IMG/VR virus record: IMGVR_UViG_3300020438_005666
Coordinates: 45,557-109,556 of that record
From: a virus
Strand: one strand, 5' to 3'
Length of the DNA: 64,000 nt
In this document: positions 7,696-16,224 of the stretch, one piece after another
Numbering within the stretch: position 1 is the first letter of the stretch
Layout: every line of letters begins with the position of its first letter
The notes under the pieces: model-generated
Database searches by the model: none
Seen by the model: only the letters and a program-made list of their open reading frames with translations
What the model was told of the DNA's origin: nothing
Program-made: the position numbers and the translations under genes

Positions 7696-8802
7696 ATGAA
7701 AAACATACTGTACATAGGTCCGTATAAAGAGAACACTGGTCTAGGTAGATCCGCCAGAAGATATGTTGATGCTTTAGGTTATAATTTTGATATTAACCTA
7801 TCTATTCGTCCTATCTATTTTACTCCCTACTTGGACTATGGTAATGAAGCAGGTAAAGATTATAATGAATTTGAAGAAAATAGCAGTAAATCTTATGATA
7901 TGGTTATCCAACATGGATATCCTAATTGTTTTGAGTACCGTTACGATTTTGGAGAAAATGTAGCAATAGCGGAAATAGATACATATGGAATAGGTCATAC
8001 AGGATGGGTGGAAAGATTAAATATGATGGATAAAGTTATTACTCCGTCTGTATGGTCTAGATCGTCTATGATAGATGCTGGTTGTGAAACTAAAATTAAT
8101 ATTTTACCAGAACCATTTGATTTAAGTAAATTCGATCAAGATTACGACCCTATATTTAATGATAAAAATAATGACTTTGTTTTTTATTATATTGCTAAAC
8201 ATCAAGATAAAAATAATTTAAAAGCTTTGCTAGCAGCATTTTTTTTGGAGTTCAAAAAACACGATGATGTTAAATTAGTTATTAAAACAGATATTGATGG
8301 ATTTGATAATCAAGAAGCAGAACATATAGTAGCTTATGATATACAGCAAGTAGAAAAAGCATTAAGGATTCAGGAAAAAAATATACAAATACCAAAAATT
8401 ATAATTGGATATTATGAACAAGAATATATAATGAGATTACATAACCAATGTGACTGTTATGTAGATGTGTGTAAAGCAGAAGCTTTTGGTGCTTCAGCTA
8501 TTGAGTCAATGTTATTTAAAAATCTAACGATAGTTAACAAAGATACTGGTCCAAATACATACATTAATAATAAAAATGGGTTTGTAATAGACAGCCTATT
8601 AACTAATGTGTACAGTAAAGACTTTTATATAGAAAATACTTTTACTGTATATGAAAAATGGAGAGAACCATTTTTAAATTCTATACAACAGCAAATGAGA
8701 CTGGCGTACGAAACAAAAAATACAGAAAAAAGCAATAAGATTAATAATTTTGATAGAGAAATGTTTTCTGAAAAAGCTTTTGTGGAAGGCTTACTAAAAT
8801 GA
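7696..8802 (+). CDS. Glycosyltransferase, family 4-like
   Basis: A 368-aa GT-B enzyme. The N-terminus MKNILYIGPYKENTGLGRSA has the Gly-rich acceptor loop. The C-terminal half has CKAEAFGASAIES with Glu262 and Glu270 (EX7E), which contacts the nucleotide-sugar donor, then NKDTGPNTYI. It follows the preceding glycosyltransferase with one base between them, and its TGA overlaps the next ATG (ATGA at 8799-8802). The two enzymes are therefore likely to build one glycan in sequence. The sugar and acceptor are unknown. Confidence 0.82.
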   Translation: MKNILYIGPYKENTGLGRSARRYVDALGYNFDINLSIRPIYFTPYLDYGNEAGKDYNEFEENSSKSYDMVIQHGYPNCFEYRYDFGENVAIAEIDTYGIGHTGWVERLNMMDKVITPSVWSRSSMIDAGCETKINILPEPFDLSKFDQDYDPIFNDKNNDFVFYYIAKHQDKNNLKALLAAFFLEFKKHDDVKLVIKTDIDGFDNQEAEHIVAYDIQQVEKALRIQEKNIQIPKIIIGYYEQEYIMRLHNQCDCYVDVCKAEAFGASAIESMLFKNLTIVNKDTGPNTYINNKNGFVIDSLLTNVYSKDFYIENTFTVYEKWREPFLNSIQQQMRLAYETKNTEKSNKINNFDREMFSEKAFVEGLLK

Positions 8803-9257
8803 ATTCAATAAGTGGTATATTATCCAGAGAACATCTGGACAAGAATAATCATATTAATATTATATGGACAGAAATAGACCAATCGATCTTTAAGCAAAAT
8901 ATTAAAAAGCTTGGACATAATTTATTAAATTTTGATCAACTATATTTTGGTAAAGACTCTCCACATTTGATTATATGTAATAATAAAATTTTATTTCATG
9001 AAAAATGTAAAAATATTTCTATACAATTTCATATACCTATACTTTTAATTGAACATGATATAAAACCTAAAAATATCACAGAAACACAAGCATACTCACT
9101 TCCTTGTACATATAAAGTGGCATTAAATGAAAAAATTGCTACCTCGTGGTCTGAACCCTATCATAAAATATTAGAAAAAGACCAAGGTAATAATATTGAT
9201 ATATGGTCAGAAATAATCTTTAAAACTTATAAGAAACTTTTTCAATACTATGAATAA
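8799..9257 (+). CDS. Hypothetical protein in the glycosylation cassette
   Basis: A 152-aa protein rich in Ile, Lys and Asn that I do not recognise. It has hydrophobic strands PHLIICNNKILFHE and FHIPILLIEHDIKP, which resemble Rossmann-type beta strands such as the N-terminal half of a GT-B enzyme, but no motif is firm enough to name it. It overlaps both neighbours (ATGA with the upstream glycosyltransferase, 8 nt with the downstream gene), so it belongs to the same translational unit and probably to the same modification pathway. Confidence 0.7.
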   Translation: MNSISGILSREHLDKNNHINIIWTEIDQSIFKQNIKKLGHNLLNFDQLYFGKDSPHLIICNNKILFHEKCKNISIQFHIPILLIEHDIKPKNITETQAYSLPCTYKVALNEKIATSWSEPYHKILEKDQGNNIDIWSEIIFKTYKKLFQYYE

Positions 9258-9675
9258 TAAAAAATCTATTTTTTTTCACGTAACTGAACAAGAATTGCAG
9301 CCGTCGAATAGTTCGTATGAAAATATCGACAATCTTAATAATTATGAATCAGAATCATTAGAATCGGTAATATTGCAAGATACCTGTGATTATTTTATAG
9401 CAGAAGACGTTCCTGTTCTATTGAGTAAAATATGCTCAAAAATTAAAAAAAGCGGTGTTTTATATATACAAAGCTTAGATCTAAAACAGCTTTGTATTGC
9501 GGTAACTTTTGATATGATGCCAACAGAAACTATTAAGAAAGTTATATATCCAGATAAAAAATCTATCCATAACATGGGAGACATTTTGCAATATCTTAAA
9601 GATCAGGGTATGAAAATTACTATAAAAAAATATATTAATATATTTGAATATTATATAGAAGCTATAAAGCAATGA
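9250..9675 (+). CDS. Methyltransferase-like protein, truncated
   Basis: A 141-aa protein resembling the C-terminal part of class I SAM-dependent methyltransferases as they occur in sugar-modification loci. The segment ESVILQDTCDYFIAEDVP corresponds to the post-motif II region (usually ...DEIYASHVLEH), followed by LLSKICSKIKKSGVLYIQSLD, like the usual KPGG-plus-strand. The Gly-rich SAM-binding motif I that should precede it is missing, so catalytic activity is doubtful. It may be a structural relative that binds a partner. It overlaps the previous gene by 8 nt and the next by 4 nt. The assignment rests on pattern resemblance only. Confidence 0.55.
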   Translation: MNNKKSIFFHVTEQELQPSNSSYENIDNLNNYESESLESVILQDTCDYFIAEDVPVLLSKICSKIKKSGVLYIQSLDLKQLCIAVTFDMMPTETIKKVIYPDKKSIHNMGDILQYLKDQGMKITIKKYINIFEYYIEAIKQ

Positions 9676-10346
9676 ATCAAAATACTAATTTTATCATTTC
9701 TATCGGTTCTGTATCAGAACATAGTCTATATATGCAAAAAATATATAAACAAAAATATTTAGATTTTCAAATCAAAAATATATTAAACTCCTATAAAAGA
9801 TCTAAAATTATTGTAGTAGGATCTTGGGAATATTTAGATAGTATTATTAGCTCTAGGGTTAAATATCTTAATTATAATTCTAATCAAACATCAAATATAG
9901 GAACGGCTATTAAAAAAGCTATTCAAATGGTCAACTCTTCTTCTTTAGCTATAATGAATGTAGAAATGTTTTTTGATACGGAAATACTGGGTAAAACTAA
10001 GATTAAGAATAACTCTATAATAGTTAATAATAATAGTAATTTTAAATCTAAAATAGGCTGCACAATAAACAATGATAGGGTTAAATTTGTTTTTTATGAT
10101 TTAGAAAATAAAGCTTGTGAATTCATATACATAAATCAAAAAAGTTTTGATAAGTGTAAGAATATTGTTCAGAATTATGTATCCAATAATATGTATTTAT
10201 TTGAAATTATAAACACATTAATAGAACACGACATAGAAATTAAACCATATAAAATTAATAAAAATATATGTCACTTATATGAAATAAAAGATCTTAGTAA
10301 AATAAGAAACTGTATCAAAAGGACTAGACTCAATGTTCCTCTATAA
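9672..10346 (+). CDS. Nucleotidyltransferase/GT-A-like hypothetical protein
   Basis: A 224-aa protein of the glycosylation cassette. The pattern KIIVVGSWEYLDSI, VKYLNYNSNQTSNIGTAIKKAI, then SSLAIMNVEMFFD, resembles sugar-nucleotidyltransferase or GT-A folds, in which an NIG...AI segment precedes a strand with the metal-binding D/E (here NVEMFF). The signature G-x-G-T-R-x9-K of true nucleotidyltransferases is absent, so it may be degenerate. It overlaps the upstream gene by ATGA and the downstream one by 14 nt. Function is inferred only from fold-level resemblance and neighbours. Confidence 0.55.
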   Translation: MNQNTNFIISIGSVSEHSLYMQKIYKQKYLDFQIKNILNSYKRSKIIVVGSWEYLDSIISSRVKYLNYNSNQTSNIGTAIKKAIQMVNSSSLAIMNVEMFFDTEILGKTKIKNNSIIVNNNSNFKSKIGCTINNDRVKFVFYDLENKACEFIYINQKSFDKCKNIVQNYVSNNMYLFEIINTLIEHDIEIKPYKINKNICHLYEIKDLSKIRNCIKRTRLNVPL

Positions 10347-10680
10347 AGAATCTATTAATCCAGAAGATCAAGATATAATAAATACCTATAAAGGAATAGA
10401 AAATGGCCAAGCTTGCATAATTGCTGATCATTTTAATTATATTGATATGAATATTAGTTGTTTCCATTCTTTTTTTATAGGACAAATGGTTAACGAATAT
10501 ATTTTAGTAATAAATCATAAAGATTTTAAAACATTAGTAGATCTTGATTATAATAAACAATATATCGTATTACTTGATAAGCAAAATATAGACAATCATG
10601 TAAATTATATAAATTCTCAAGAAACATTAATAGACATAAAGTATCAAATAGGGGAAATATTAAATAATGAAAAATTATAA
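10333..10680 (+). CDS. Hypothetical protein, end of glycosylation cassette
   Basis: A 115-aa acidic protein of unknown family with a hydrophobic segment NEYILVINHKDF in mid protein. It overlaps its neighbours by 14 nt on each side and so is translated as part of the same run as the glycosyltransferases and the downstream endonuclease. No catalytic motif is visible. Confidence 0.65.
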   Translation: MFLYKESINPEDQDIINTYKGIENGQACIIADHFNYIDMNISCFHSFFIGQMVNEYILVINHKDFKTLVDLDYNKQYIVLLDKQNIDNHVNYINSQETLIDIKYQIGEILNNEKL

Positions 10681-11458
10681 TTCACTTAACGAAACGGCAA
10701 AACAAAAATTAATACAAGATATTTATGTCGGAGAAGATCAAAGCTTTCAGTATATAGCAAAAGAGTATAATACTTATCCTAATAAAATTTTAAGAGATGC
10801 TAAAAAGTTTAAAATACCGATTCGTGACAAATCACAAGCTCAAAAAAATGCTCTTAAAAATGGTTCACACCGACATCCTACCAAGGGAAGGTCTAGAACT
10901 CAAGAAGAAAAGGATAAAATAGGTCTAGGAGTTTTACATTCTTGGTCAAAAGCAGATCAGAAGACAATAGATAAAAAGAAGAAGCAGTCAAAAAAATTAT
11001 GGGATAAAAAAACAGATCAACAAAAAAATGAAATGCTACAAAAAGCTAATTATGCTGTGAGAGAAAGTAGTAAAAAGGGTTCTAAGATGGAACATTTTAT
11101 ACTCAACTTTTTAGTAAATAATAGCATTAAAGTAGATTTCCATAAAGAACAATTCTTAGTTAATACAAAGTTGCAGATTGATTTATTCCTACCTACTATG
11201 AATATAGCTATCGAAGTAGATGGTCCTTCACATTTTGAGTCTGTGTGGGGCGAAGAGGTTTTACAAAGAAACATAACCTATGATGCTAAGAAGACTGGTC
11301 TAATTATAGGTAAAGGATATAAGCTGATTAGAGTAAAGCAAAAGAAAGATTTCTCTAAGACAAGAGCTAAGATTGTTTGTGATAAGCTATTACAAACTAT
11401 TTATAACATCAACGATACCGTAAGTAAAGTTATAGAAATAGAGGATAACAATGCCTAG
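10667..11458 (+). CDS. Endonuclease with HTH, NUMOD3-like and Vsr/DUF559-like nuclease domains
   Basis: A 263-aa protein. The N-terminus (about 1-50) reads like a helix-turn-helix segment, QSFQYIAKEYNTYPNKILRDAKKF. Residues ~65-105 contain GRSRTQEEKDKIG, similar to NUMOD3 DNA-binding repeats of homing endonucleases. The C-terminal half has a PD-(D/E)XK-type core: HKEQFLVNTKLQIDLFLPT, then IAIEVDGPSHF, then KGYKLIRVKQ, close to Vsr/DUF559-type nucleases. Free-standing phage homing endonucleases of the Vsr-like class combine these parts, but a recombination role is also possible because the next genes look like annealing factors. It overlaps the next gene by 8 nt. Confidence 0.7.
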   Translation: MKNYNSLNETAKQKLIQDIYVGEDQSFQYIAKEYNTYPNKILRDAKKFKIPIRDKSQAQKNALKNGSHRHPTKGRSRTQEEKDKIGLGVLHSWSKADQKTIDKKKKQSKKLWDKKTDQQKNEMLQKANYAVRESSKKGSKMEHFILNFLVNNSIKVDFHKEQFLVNTKLQIDLFLPTMNIAIEVDGPSHFESVWGEEVLQRNITYDAKKTGLIIGKGYKLIRVKQKKDFSKTRAKIVCDKLLQTIYNINDTVSKVIEIEDNNA

Positions 11459-12173
11459 AGCTAAAAAAACAGAAACCAAAACAGAAACCAAAACTACACA
11501 AGATAAATGTTCTATTTGGGATATTGAATGGACAGATCATGTTCTATCTTTATTATCAGAAGATGAAAAAATTCAAGGAAATCCTACAACAGATGGTTTG
11601 AGGCGAGTGTTTGAAAAAGCTATGAACTGCACAATAATAGAGTCTACGTCCGATGTTGTTCAATCTCCACAACCAAGCAATGAAAAAAGAGCCACTGTTA
11701 TTCACTCCTTAAGTTATTATATAAATGATAGCTCTTTAGATGATGCCTTAAAGATTCGAACCGTAAATGGAGCTGCGGATGTATACTGGGGTAATTGCGA
11801 TAAAGTATTCCGTAACCATCCTGTGGCAGTCGCAGAAACTAGAGCTGAGGGTAGATCTTTAAGAAGAGCTTTAAGGCTAAGAAAAGTACTAGCTGCTGAA
11901 GAAGTTGTAGAATCAACAGAAGACGATATTGGAGCAGATAATGTCACAAAAATAACTAACAATCAAATTAATTTTATAGATGTAATAGCTAAAAGATTAG
12001 ATATTGATGTTTTAGCTATTATTAAAAATCTTGGAATAAATCAGGATAATGTTAAAAATATCTTGCATGAAGATGCTTTAAGGGTTATAAGAGAGTTATC
12101 ATCATATCAACAAAAGGTGGATGATATACCAGAAAATATAAAGGGTTACGTTAACAACTGGAGTTTATTATGA
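11451..12173 (+). CDS. Putative single-strand annealing protein (Erf/Rad52-like)
   Basis: A 240-aa protein. The N-terminus is a Lys/Thr/Glu repeat (KTETKTETKTT). The middle contains NPTTDGLRRVFEKAM and VAVAETRAEGRSLRRAL near residues 128-145. An AETRAxGRALR-type helix is a hallmark of Erf/Sak-type annealing proteins that pair complementary single strands in phage recombination. The C-terminus has NNQINFIDVIAKRLDID and LRVIRELSSYQQ, a helical tail. The RecB-like nuclease and SSB elsewhere in the window would complete such a pathway. GAGG lies 6 nt before the ATG. The family call is based on short motifs and is moderate. Confidence 0.55.
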   Translation: MPRAKKTETKTETKTTQDKCSIWDIEWTDHVLSLLSEDEKIQGNPTTDGLRRVFEKAMNCTIIESTSDVVQSPQPSNEKRATVIHSLSYYINDSSLDDALKIRTVNGAADVYWGNCDKVFRNHPVAVAETRAEGRSLRRALRLRKVLAAEEVVESTEDDIGADNVTKITNNQINFIDVIAKRLDIDVLAIIKNLGINQDNVKNILHEDALRVIRELSSYQQKVDDIPENIKGYVNNWSLL

Positions 12174-12490
12174 AAGCAAAGTACAAAGTAGGGGATAAGC
12201 TTGAATTTGAATTAGATGGAGCTGGTCAAAAAGAGCTTTTCAAAGAAATAGCAAATATACAAGAAATTTTTGGAGAAGCTAAGTGTGGCGTATGTGGGTC
12301 TGAAAACATTAAGTTTGTGGTTAGAGTTGTCGAGGACAACGAATATTATGAATTACGCTGTATGGACTGTGGAGCAATTCTTTCCTTTGGTCAACATAAA
12401 AAAGGTGGAACTCTCTTTCCAAAAAGAAAAGATGCTGAAGGTAATTACATGAAGAATAATGGCTGGTATAAATGGCAGCCTAAAACATAA
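12170..12490 (+). CDS. Small zinc-ribbon protein
   Basis: A 106-aa protein. It starts with a short beta-type segment, MKAKYKVGDKLEFELDGAG, and then has CGVCGSENIKF...YYELRCMDCG, a four-cysteine C-x2-C/C-x2-C zinc ribbon. Its end, GGTLFPKRKDAEGNYMKNNG, is commonly seen in phage proteins encoded beside annealing or single-strand-binding factors. ATG overlaps the stop of the upstream gene. It probably binds nucleic acid with its neighbour. It is the last gene before a terminator, facing the oppositely oriented late block. Confidence 0.75.
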   Translation: MKAKYKVGDKLEFELDGAGQKELFKEIANIQEIFGEAKCGVCGSENIKFVVRVVEDNEYYELRCMDCGAILSFGQHKKGGTLFPKRKDAEGNYMKNNGWYKWQPKT

Positions 12491-12519
12491 TATTATTATA
12501 AGCAAATGATAATATATTT

Positions 12520-12552
12520 AAAGACAGCAGTTAATTCTGTTGTCTTTTTTTT
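12520..12552 (+). terminator. Rho-independent terminator at the convergent boundary
   Basis: An 11-bp stem, AAAGACAGCAG at 12520-12530 with CTGTTGTCTTT at 12537-12547 (one G-U pair), encloses a TTAATT loop. A run of eight T (12545-12552) follows. It ends the plus-strand operon, and part of it encodes the last codons of the minus-strand sulfotransferase gene. The minus-strand side has only a weak T stretch. Confidence 0.8.
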
Positions 12553-13118
12553 ATAGTTTCATATAAACATATATCTTCTTCATATATAGACTCTGTCATT
12601 TTCCTTGTTTTTTTATCATAATACAGATTAAATCTATTATGATTACTTTTAAGTATTATTGGTATATTTCCTTCTAATTCTTTATTATGAAATATTTTAT
12701 ACATTTCTTTAGTTTCTTTTTCTAAATTATCATATAAGCATATACGATCAAAAAACTTTATATCACCAATCCTATTTACCATAGGTATAAAATGAATGTA
12801 AGAATAATGCTCTGTATCTAAATATAAAGCCTCTACAAATTCATTAAAAGAAATATTGCGCAAATGATATTTTATACAAGCTTGATTGTCATATTTGTTT
12901 TTTCCTCCTACTTTTAAATAAAAGAAGGCGCTAACCAATCTATCTAAAGGATTTCTAATTATAGTAAAGGTATAAGCGTTCAGTTTTTCTTGTAAAAATT
13001 CGTGCTTCTTCTTTGTTACGGGTATAACATCAGCAAACATATGCCTCCACATACTGCCCCCAGTTTTAGGTATATGAAGAAAAAAATATTCCTTATTTTG
13101 ATAAAAGAAAGTTTCCAT
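12531..13118 (-). CDS. Sulfotransferase family protein
   Basis: A 195-aa protein with both PAPS-binding motifs of sulfotransferases: the 5'-phosphosulfate loop FLHIPKTGGSMW near residues 13-24, and the 3'-phosphate motif TFTIIRNPLDRLVSAFFYL near 50-68. These enzymes move a sulfuryl group from PAPS to a hydroxyl or amine, often on a sugar. It is smaller than the usual 250-300 aa, so the C-terminal part is minimal. It lies last in the late block, 9 nt after the distal tail gene, so it is probably expressed late and may modify virion glycans or host surface sugar. A second sulfotransferase-like gene lies at 49226-49858. Confidence 0.8.
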   Translation of the reverse strand: METFFYQNKEYFFLHIPKTGGSMWRHMFADVIPVTKKKHEFLQEKLNAYTFTIIRNPLDRLVSAFFYLKVGGKNKYDNQACIKYHLRNISFNEFVEALYLDTEHYSYIHFIPMVNRIGDIKFFDRICLYDNLEKETKEMYKIFHNKELEGNIPIILKSNHNRFNLYYDKKTRKMTESIYEEDICLYETIKKRQQN

Positions 13119-13127
13119 TTTTAAAAC

Positions 13128-16100
13128 TTAATTTTGATTTTCATAAAAATTTGGAGGTGGAGTAAAACATTCTACTATATCCTCCCACAGTAAACAATCT
13201 GGACCATTAGTTTCTGCTTTATGAACTAGTGCTTGATGTTTACCTTCTTTATAATTTTTTAATGTTTGTAAACATTCAAGGTTACACCAACATGATGTAG
13301 GAGTGGGTGTTGCAACTGAAACAGGTTCTGTCGCAAGTGTGGTAGTAGGACAGCAAGCTTCGTTAGGGTCTTGATAAGCTCTACTACTTTCTAGAACAAT
13401 ATATCTATTATCATCATAGTAAGCATACACTGTATCACATTTACAAAGCTCTATTCCTAAATAATCATATATTTTTATCTTAGCTTTATTAATAGACTGT
13501 TTAATATTTCTACCTTCAGCATCCCATATATCATAATATTCATAGAAAGCTACCTCTCCACCAGTAGGATTAATTAATTCAGCTTCAACAGTACCATATT
13601 TCTGTAAATTACCTAGTAATCTAGCCACTACTATTTTATTAGCTGGGGGAGCTACCCAAACACCTCTTTCTCTATCCCATCGTAAATCAATGGGTCCAGC
13701 AGGCCACGTTTTGGGGTTTTCTAGCCAATCTTTTAAGAATTGGTCTTTGAGTCCTTTTCTTCTAAACATGCCTTTCTCTGTGTCTTCTGCAGAATCGACA
13801 GCATTAGGTATAGGTTTTCCGGAAGTGTCATATCCCCAACCTTGCAAACTTAATGGGCCTTTCAATATGTTATACCTAAAATTCTCTTCTGCTTGTCTGG
13901 CTTCCTCATCACTATCCTGATTACTATATTTAAAATCTTCAAAATCATTACCATAACTAATTAAGTGACAAATAAAACCTTTAGTACTGCCGTTAATTCT
14001 ATCTCCCCAATCATTTAACATAGTTTCAGAAGTTACAGCGTTTAAATACTGTTGGTTCACTGGTAGGTCATATGTTAAAGCAGAATCTAAAAGGAAAGGA
14101 GGTATTTCACTCCTTGGTCTAGACGATGGAGGTCTACCTGGCTGAGTATCTACTGGCTTATCACTAAATTCCATCTGCGAACACTCATAATCTTGATACA
14201 TAGTCAATCTAGGTAGATGCGCCCTATCATCTCCTTCTTGATTAGTACTGATGGGCGTAAAAATTAAATCAAGTGTTGATATCGCTACACGATGAAATGT
14301 ATTTTTTCTAATATGTTCCCAAGTGTAGCCCTTCTCTAGTTCTGTTTTTGGTCTGTTCTGTAGAATGTTACCAGTAGAAGCATTTGATGGGGGTGGTAAT
14401 GGAGGAGGCGGTGGTGGAGTTGGCCCACAAGCATGACACCCTCTAGCTAACCCTGCTGTGCCGTCAGAACAATCAGTTCCTCCACTAGCATTGGTTGCTT
14501 TATCTCTCATAAAAAACGAACCAATAAGTAATAATCCAGGACTTCTGCCACTACCCGGAGTATTATCTCCACCATCTTCTTGACTAATGCCATCCTGATT
14601 AACTTTAGGAATATCAAAAAATCTTTTTTTAGACAGTTCCTGGTCTGTAGAATTTATTAACTTTTGTAAATCTATAGCCTGATCTTTGAAAAACTTATTA
14701 ATGTAAGACATTGATTGATAGCTCTTAGACCATAAATCAGCTAAAGCTCTTCCGGGCTCTCCAAACTTAGGTGTGTATGTTTGAAAATTATAAGTAGTTG
14801 TATAACCACTTTCCCCTATATTAATATTAATGTCTGTTAATGTAGCTGCATTAGTACCTACCATAAAACCAAGATTATAAGAAGGTAAAGAAGGTACTGT
14901 GATAGAGCCAGATTCTTGTTTTTGTAAACCCCTTGGGCCATCTTGAGCAATAAGAGCACCATACTGATTCATTCTATCATAACCATCATCAAATCCATCG
15001 CTAAATTTCCATGGGCACAACTCCTGATTATTATCTACCATAGTTCCACCTACAGGATTTGATACATAACTCCATGGTCCGTATACAAACAAATTGCTTT
15101 TCATAGGTAATATAAAATGACTAGGAACAACAGCCGGTCTATTACTTTTTAGAATATTAAAAGCACTTCTATTAGTTGGGGCACCATCTTGAGTGTCATC
15201 AGGATCATCACAAAAAGTATCTCCTAAAGCTGTAGATAATTCAGGGTGTTGATCTCCAAATAATGCCATTAATGCTACAGCACCCTGACTCATTAAATTA
15301 ACTTCACATAATTCTCCATCAGCCTGTAATTTAAGTTTTGGGGGACCATTAACTTCAACTTTAACATACTGATCACCATCTATCTGATAAATAGATTCAT
15401 CTATAGAACAACTTAAAAAAAGTTGATCATTCTTCTGAACAAATGATCCATCATCAATACTAGAAAGATCTATACTCCAGTTTAGATTTGCAAATCCCGA
15501 CTTTATTATATTTTCTTTTTCGTCAAATCTACAAAATGAACCAACTCTATTATCAGAACCGTGAAATAAAAGAGTTTCTTGACCAATCTGTAGTCCTAAT
15601 ATATTATTTACATTTGGGTTTGGCCAAGCCCCAGCTGTAGAAGGCGAATCGCTAGTATAATATAGTCCTCCAGGCTCTGCTTTTAAGTCGAAAGCAGGAG
15701 CATTCCCGAATTTATCTTTAATGCAAACCCCACTATTAGCATCCCCTATTTGTATTAGATATGTTTTACCGTAATAGTTATCATGAACATTTTTAATCCA
15801 CTTGAACGCCTGTTCTAATTTTGGCATTGTAACTGCAACATCATCTTTAACCAATTGATTAATATGTGCATTGATAGAGGTGGGATTTTTATTATCTATA
15901 ATATCTTGAAAAAATTTACCAGTGATCTCTCTAAGTTCGGCCAAATCTAAACCTAAAGCATCAAAAACCTGTGGCCCATAGAGATTATTATTATTTGTCT
16001 CAGAAATATACATGCACCATGTTTGAAAAGTAGCTGTAGATAATAGTTCTTTTTCAGTTAATTCAAACTCCGTAAAGCCCATACCAAGAGCGGTAGATAT

Positions 16101-16211
16101 CATGGTACAATCAAAATCTGCGATAAATACACTCTCTGGTTCTGATAGGTAAGCCTCAAAACCATTACCTGTTAATCTTTCTCCAAAAAACATTTTTACA
16201 TTACAAGCCAT
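13128..16211 (-). CDS. Large distal tail/baseplate-type structural protein
   Basis: A 1027-aa protein I cannot assign to a named family. It begins MACNVKMFFGERLTGNGFEAY and has a central linker with TPPPPPPLPPP near residue 600 separating two globular parts. The C-terminal part (VVARLLGNLQKYGTVEAELINPTGG..., DAEGRNIKQSINKAKIKIYDY) ends in a cysteine-rich tail, CWCNLECLQ. Its place downstream of the tape measure and hub-like gene, its length and its domain architecture fit a tail-tip or fibre-type virion protein. Start supported by AGGA 5-6 nt upstream of the ATG. Confidence 0.6.
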   Translation of the reverse strand: MACNVKMFFGERLTGNGFEAYLSEPESVFIADFDCTMISTALGMGFTEFELTEKELLSTATFQTWCMYISETNNNNLYGPQVFDALGLDLAELREITGKFFQDIIDNKNPTSINAHINQLVKDDVAVTMPKLEQAFKWIKNVHDNYYGKTYLIQIGDANSGVCIKDKFGNAPAFDLKAEPGGLYYTSDSPSTAGAWPNPNVNNILGLQIGQETLLFHGSDNRVGSFCRFDEKENIIKSGFANLNWSIDLSSIDDGSFVQKNDQLFLSCSIDESIYQIDGDQYVKVEVNGPPKLKLQADGELCEVNLMSQGAVALMALFGDQHPELSTALGDTFCDDPDDTQDGAPTNRSAFNILKSNRPAVVPSHFILPMKSNLFVYGPWSYVSNPVGGTMVDNNQELCPWKFSDGFDDGYDRMNQYGALIAQDGPRGLQKQESGSITVPSLPSYNLGFMVGTNAATLTDININIGESGYTTTYNFQTYTPKFGEPGRALADLWSKSYQSMSYINKFFKDQAIDLQKLINSTDQELSKKRFFDIPKVNQDGISQEDGGDNTPGSGRSPGLLLIGSFFMRDKATNASGGTDCSDGTAGLARGCHACGPTPPPPPPLPPPSNASTGNILQNRPKTELEKGYTWEHIRKNTFHRVAISTLDLIFTPISTNQEGDDRAHLPRLTMYQDYECSQMEFSDKPVDTQPGRPPSSRPRSEIPPFLLDSALTYDLPVNQQYLNAVTSETMLNDWGDRINGSTKGFICHLISYGNDFEDFKYSNQDSDEEARQAEENFRYNILKGPLSLQGWGYDTSGKPIPNAVDSAEDTEKGMFRRKGLKDQFLKDWLENPKTWPAGPIDLRWDRERGVWVAPPANKIVVARLLGNLQKYGTVEAELINPTGGEVAFYEYYDIWDAEGRNIKQSINKAKIKIYDYLGIELCKCDTVYAYYDDNRYIVLESSRAYQDPNEACCPTTTLATEPVSVATPTPTSCWCNLECLQTLKNYKEGKHQALVHKAETNGPDCLLWEDIVECFTPPPNFYENQN

Positions 16212-16224
16212 AATAATCCTTCGC

